Assembly (NCBI GenBank): GCA_004794785.1
Contig: SJOL01006745.1
Span: 360,046 to 424,045 of the forward strand
Length of the DNA stretch: 64,000 bases
Source of the DNA: Opisthorchis felineus
Lineage: Eukaryota; Platyhelminthes; Trematoda; Opisthorchiida; Opisthorchiidae
Direction of reading: 5' to 3'
A program made the position numbers and the translations under genes. Under the pieces are notes generated by a model, which saw only the letters and a list, made by a program, of their open reading frames with translations, was not told where the DNA came from and ran no database searches. This document shows positions 59,431 to 64,000 of this stretch, piece by piece. Each line of letters begins with the position of its first letter. Within the stretch, counting starts at the first letter, position 1.

Positions 59431-60240
59431 TCGAATAGGGTTGTGTGGAGTATGTTTTTTTCCGTCTAAGACTAGTTAATCAGAAGTTGTGGCGGACCAG
59501 TGGGGCTCACGTCAACCTCCAGGGCGGTTCCCAAGGAGGCTTAGAGGTCCATTGCTTTGAGGAGCAATTCACTTGCACCCGGCCCCAGTACTTGTGTCAG
59601 AATGAACTAGAGGACTCCACATCATCCTGATGCGGCCCTTCGGGTATTTGACTGGATTCTGTTATTTTGAATGGAAGTGCTCTCTCGGAGTAGGACTTAT
59701 GAGTTGAGTCTGAAGCCGTTTGCCATTGAGGGTGACTAGTTTTGTTCAGTCCGGGACCGAAACAGTGTGCCGGTGGGACCACAAAGGCATCGGTGAGCAA
59801 TCACGTTTGCAGGAGTTCCACGAATGCGCAAAACCCAACTATCTAGGCGTTCTTACTTGTCTCACGGCCAGTCACTTCCGGTGCATGCTTGTACATGAAA
59901 ATGCGGCTGCATCTGGTGTGTCAAATATGTGTGCCTACATGTATGCGTCCAACTAGTTCGTTCTTCCCCTTCTGTACCTACAGAGTTTAGTTGACATTCA
60001 GTGTGCATACTGGTGGTTCTAAACGGATCACCTTAAGCATGGCAGCTGTTGCCAGTGGGTCCGAGTGGTCATCGAGGAAAGCGGCTGACTTAATTGCTGG
60101 ACTCTTTTTACTTCGGTTGGAAGTATTGGATATCGTCCGAGAACTAGCTTACAAGGACTTTTTTCCCATGATTCTTCCGCAACACTACACCGGGAAAACT
60201 TCAACCACGCGCCCTCAAGGTCAGTTCAGCCAGTGGCATC
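59431..60240. other. No recognisable gene
   Basis: Short frames only and no recurring repeat recognised. Confidence 0.4.
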
Positions 60241-60705
60241 TCACGGATTCACAAATTGATGCACAGGATCGAGGTTTCCGCCCAAGCTTCCCGGGTCGGG
60301 TTTATTCTTGTCTTTAGGCGCCTTAAGCTCACCTGAAAGGTACAAGCAAAAAAGGGTGTATCAGTGCTTTTCAAGTTCTCAACGCGGCACAGTAAGCTTG
60401 CTCGCCCGGGGACTCACATAAAAAAGCGTCTGAAAGTGGGCGCAGTTCCCGAGGTTCCGTCAACCTTATGTTCTACTTGAAACCAAATTGCACGAAATTG
60501 GCGAAATACACTCATCGGCAAACAAATTTGGTTTTGCGAGAGACTCGACTGGAACCCAGCTGAATCCCTTGTTTGTGATGTGTCCAGGCAACTGAATGTG
60601 CTGCACCAGGCCGCCTCATTTTTCAGTTGCTACGATATTCGAGATATCGCGATACATGTATATTCGTAATGCACTACTCATAAGGTTGCTGAAAATTCTT
60701 CGACA

Positions 60706-60748
60706 GCCCACGACCGGTTTCGCCCTTCTTGGGGCTCATCAGGTAGGC
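60706..60748 (-). ncRNA. Type I hammerhead ribozyme, tandem unit 1
   Basis: Intact on the minus strand: GCCTAC, CTGATGA, stem II GCCC-CAAGAA-GGGC, GAAA, stem III palindrome ACCGGT, cleavage C, then GTGGGC. All stem I pairs form with one G-U. Confidence 0.85.
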
Positions 60749-60976
60749 GCAGTCCCCGAGTTTCCGTCAACCTTATGTTCTACTTGAAACCAAATTGCAC
60801 GAAATTGGCGAAATACACTCATCTGCAAACAAATTTGGTTTTGCGAGAGACTCACCTGGAACCCAGCTGAATCTCTCGTTTGTGATGTTTCCAGGCAACT
60901 GAATGTGCTGCACCAGGCCGCCTCATTTTTCAGTTGCTACGATATTCGAGATATCGCGATACATGTATATTCGTAA

Positions 60977-61102
<126 letters not shown>

Positions 61103-62340
61103 TGATGGGTTCAAGGTGAGTGAGTAGTGCATTACGAATATACATGTATCGCGATATCTCGAATATCGTAGCAACTGAGAAATGAGGCGGCCTGGTGCAG
61201 CACATTCAGTGGCCTGGAAACATCACAAACGAGAGATTCAGCTGGGTTCCAGGTGAGTCTCTAGCAAAACCAAATTTGTTTGCAGATGAGTGTATTTCGT
61301 CTGAAAGTGCTTTCAACCCGGTACTAGATGCGGCGTGAGCCAATGTCGGAGGAAGGTTGTTCTACGCACCAACCACCCGAAATGAGAAAAACTGTTGCCT
61401 AATAAATGTGTACTCTCTGAGCTTGGAAATCGTCCTGCCATGTCACCGCCGTGAGTGGGTTGGTTCAACGGTGAAAATCTGTAGGCCGAACCTTGTTCAT
61501 GCAGGAATTTTTGGTCTCTCCACAAGAGACAATACTCCAGGGGAAAGAGGTTCAGAGCCCCTTGACATGCTTCATCATCAACGGATTTGAGGCCAGCGAT
61601 CATCTTCGCTACAGATAGCTGGACACGCTCAGTGAGGGTTAGGCCTTTCCTGCGTCCTGGCTAGCCAACTTGATTGGCATATTTAAGAAAAGGTCTGAAG
61701 TAGGCCCCATAAAATATCTGGAAGTACATGCAAGTAATACGAGGCAAAGTGCGGCGAATCATCCTTAGAACGGCGAATGGCTTTCGAGTCTATTTTTCAT
61801 GGTGTGGTGAGAAGATGCGGTGAAGAGAGCCAGGTAATTATATCCTTTCTGGTATCTAACCCTGCTAAGTCCTCTAGCCTATTCTCACCATGCACGACAA
61901 AGACATTCGCTGAGTCTTCTCCGGAGGACATATGGACGCACGTGTTTTATTTAGAGGAAGATGCCAGTACAATGAACGCTGCTCTGCGGCGTGGACAACC
62001 GATTAGAAGGCGCTGGTGCTGGAACGGGATTTACAGTCGTCTGCAAGCGGTAGACGTAAACTTGAAGGGTCATCTGGAAGATAGCTGACGTAGCTGTCCT
62101 AATTAAGCGTGGAACTCTCCCGTGACCCCAATAGGACTTGGGTTTGCGGAGACGTATATCGCACGAGACCCGCTAGAATGCATTTGAGAAGTCCAAAAAT
62201 ATGCTCTTCGCAATGAGTCCATCGTCCTTAAATTTGGTTAAGCTGTGAAAAAAGTCTCGACACATTATATACTTTGAACAAACTGTGCTCCGTGATCCAA
62301 ACACGATTTTGGGAACCGTCTACCAACCCCGCTGCCATTC

Positions 62341-63825
62341 CTACCCAGCTTGAATGTCGATTACATAACTAGCTAAGAAATTAGTTGAGCACGATTTAGG
62401 TAATGTGCGTCCCTCATATTCACATATAGCCACACCCGTTCGGACCAATCGCACACTGCCATTCCCTACTGTTTCCACCTGAACGTCGATCATGGTTTTT
62501 GAAATTGGCTAGTGTTGCCTAACTACAGTAGTTAGAAATTGTGAAAACTCTTAGCTGCCTGCTATCTCGGGCTCCAGCCTAACTCAACGTAGTGCCCTGT
62601 AACAGATTTTTGACACTTTTGTCCCATCACAAAATCCCCAGTCTAGATACGGCCGTCTTGTTACCTCGTTTAAATCGCTGCAATGAACCTTGCACGCCAT
62701 CGAGGGATCCAAGAATATCCTTGACCCTTGAAGGTTTAAAGTTGTAACGATTCCTTGGCCAATTTTAATTACCCTAAAAACTCGAACTGAATCACCCACG
62801 AATTTTATGTGCGGAGCGGTCCACGGACCCCAGTAAGACGTTGCAATGACGGTACCGCGACTGTCATACCCAGCCTGATGGCCCTCCTGCACTATTCCTC
62901 GACCGAGCGTGTTACATCCACCCTTGAGACCATCTCAGTCAAGTGAATGTATGTCAGAACTCTGGAGCGCTGCCACGCTATTGTACTATCTGCTCGTTCT
63001 GCCCTTAAACCACCAAGCCCTCCTAGGGTGCCATCAAGGAGTCAGCATACTAGTGGGGATAATACCTCGCCTTGCATCCGATACAGCTTGCGCTGACCAT
63101 CATCGAAAATCCACCCAAATTACTAGCTGTAACGAATTCCTTGAATTTATCTGGCGGGCCGCCTGCTGCAACGATAGGAAACTTTTTCCCGCTTATCTTG
63201 CGAACGGCTGCTCCATTTTGAGCTTGCGCGGACAAAGACGATGTAATTATTGTTCATGTACTCTTTCGAAATATTTCCAAATCCAGTACAGGTAGAGACA
63301 TGCGAGAAAACTAACTTCTCCAAAATCTTTCTCACCTTCTTCACGGAGACATCATGCTGGGCAATGACAGCCGTTAGAAATATGAATTCCATGCACAAAG
63401 TGGACATTGAGTACGCTTAAACAAACTTTGACAAAACTGTGACTGTCCGGAGAGGGTATAGGTTTCCGAACGAATGCTATCAAATGCTAAAACATTATGT
63501 AAAAGTTTCTTTGGAAAAAATATGGTTTTGAAGAAAATTGGGGTGCGCACAAGGATCGGCTTAGCGAAACTTACTCTCTTCAAATCTAACGCATTTGAGA
63601 TCGCGCAGCTAGTCGGATTGAAAGTTCTGCATTTCGGGAGATGCCGTGTGGTTATGCCACTTATCATTATTTGATGAAAAGTGATGTTGTGGACAATAGG
63701 GCAAAACTACTTACAGTGGATCTTTAGGATGCCCAGACGTTGTCTTTTCTTTGCAAACTGTTATGCATTGCCGGCCGACCGAAGGGAAAAGTTTCATCTT
63801 TGCACGTGAGAAATAATTATTTGCG
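62341..63825. other. No recognisable gene
   Basis: The segment 62808-62892 resembles 4262-4345, a short shared repeat. Nothing else was recognised. Confidence 0.4.
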
Positions 63826-64000
63826 ATGGATTCAGTGGCTCACGGGTCGGCACACAGGATCAAAGCTTTCTCCCATGCCACGAGTTAAATTTGCAGCCGC
63901 CCTATAGTGGTTTGTCTCAGCTGAAAGACACGGGGGAATAAGTTGTAGCATTGCATTTTGGGTTCTCAGCGTTTGAACAGTGAGCTTACCAGAGCGAGGA
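63826..64000 (-). mobile_element. CR1/Jockey-type LINE, copy 3, 3' end only
   Basis: It shares with the other two copies the start GGCTCACGGGTCGGCACACAGG (compare CACGGATTCACGG and then CACAGGATCGAGG). The words CACAGGATCAAAGCTTTC, GCTGAAAGACA and TTCTCAGCG follow in the same order. It continues past the window end. Confidence 0.65.

Overview
This looks like a 64 kb piece of an animal nuclear genome, most likely a flatworm and probably a tapeworm. The grounds are a spliced eukaryotic replication gene with kilobase introns, dense decayed non-LTR retrotransposons, tRNA-derived SINEs and repeats carrying a hammerhead ribozyme. The phylum is my inference. No prokaryotic gene organisation is visible, and most of the DNA is repeat-derived or featureless.

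Three host genes are supported. (1) A single-exon CaMK-family protein kinase lies on the minus strand (20827-21906, 359 aa). (2) A single-exon pseudokinase lies on the plus strand (30515-31624, 369 aa). (3) A complete four-exon cdc6 gene lies on the minus strand (33882-46490, 507 aa). Its junctions keep the frame and it recovers Walker A, Walker B, sensor 1, sensor 2 and the C-terminal winged helix.

Layout. 1-6.2 kb: a Ty3/gypsy pol relic and a 5'-truncated CR1/Jockey-type LINE. 6.2-20.8 kb: no recognisable gene, with scattered repeats and the first ribozyme-bearing repeat cluster (10.85-11.45 kb). 20.8-31.6 kb: the two divergent kinase genes around a nearly identical 1.1-kb inverted repeat (23440-24557 and 28039-29131), with more ribozyme repeats between the arms. 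31.6-46.5 kb: cdc6, whose introns hold SINEs, RTE-type LINE fragments and a ribozyme repeat. 49.5-53.4 kb: a nearly full-length but broken RTE-type LINE with a nested SINE. 55-64 kb: further LINE pieces, including a CR1/Jockey-type copy interrupted by an 860-bp insertion that carries two tandem hammerhead units.

Two points stand out. First, a dispersed repeat with a monomer near 307 bp carries a type I hammerhead core (CTGATGA, a 4-bp stem II, GAAA). It has a palindromic ACCGGT stem III and occurs in tandem and head-to-head forms, as in retrozymes and Penelope-like element terminal repeats. Second, the kinase and the pseudokinase sit at mirror positions about the inverted-repeat axis. They align without gaps from the glycine loop to the APE motif, which suggests an old inverted duplication in which one copy lost catalysis.
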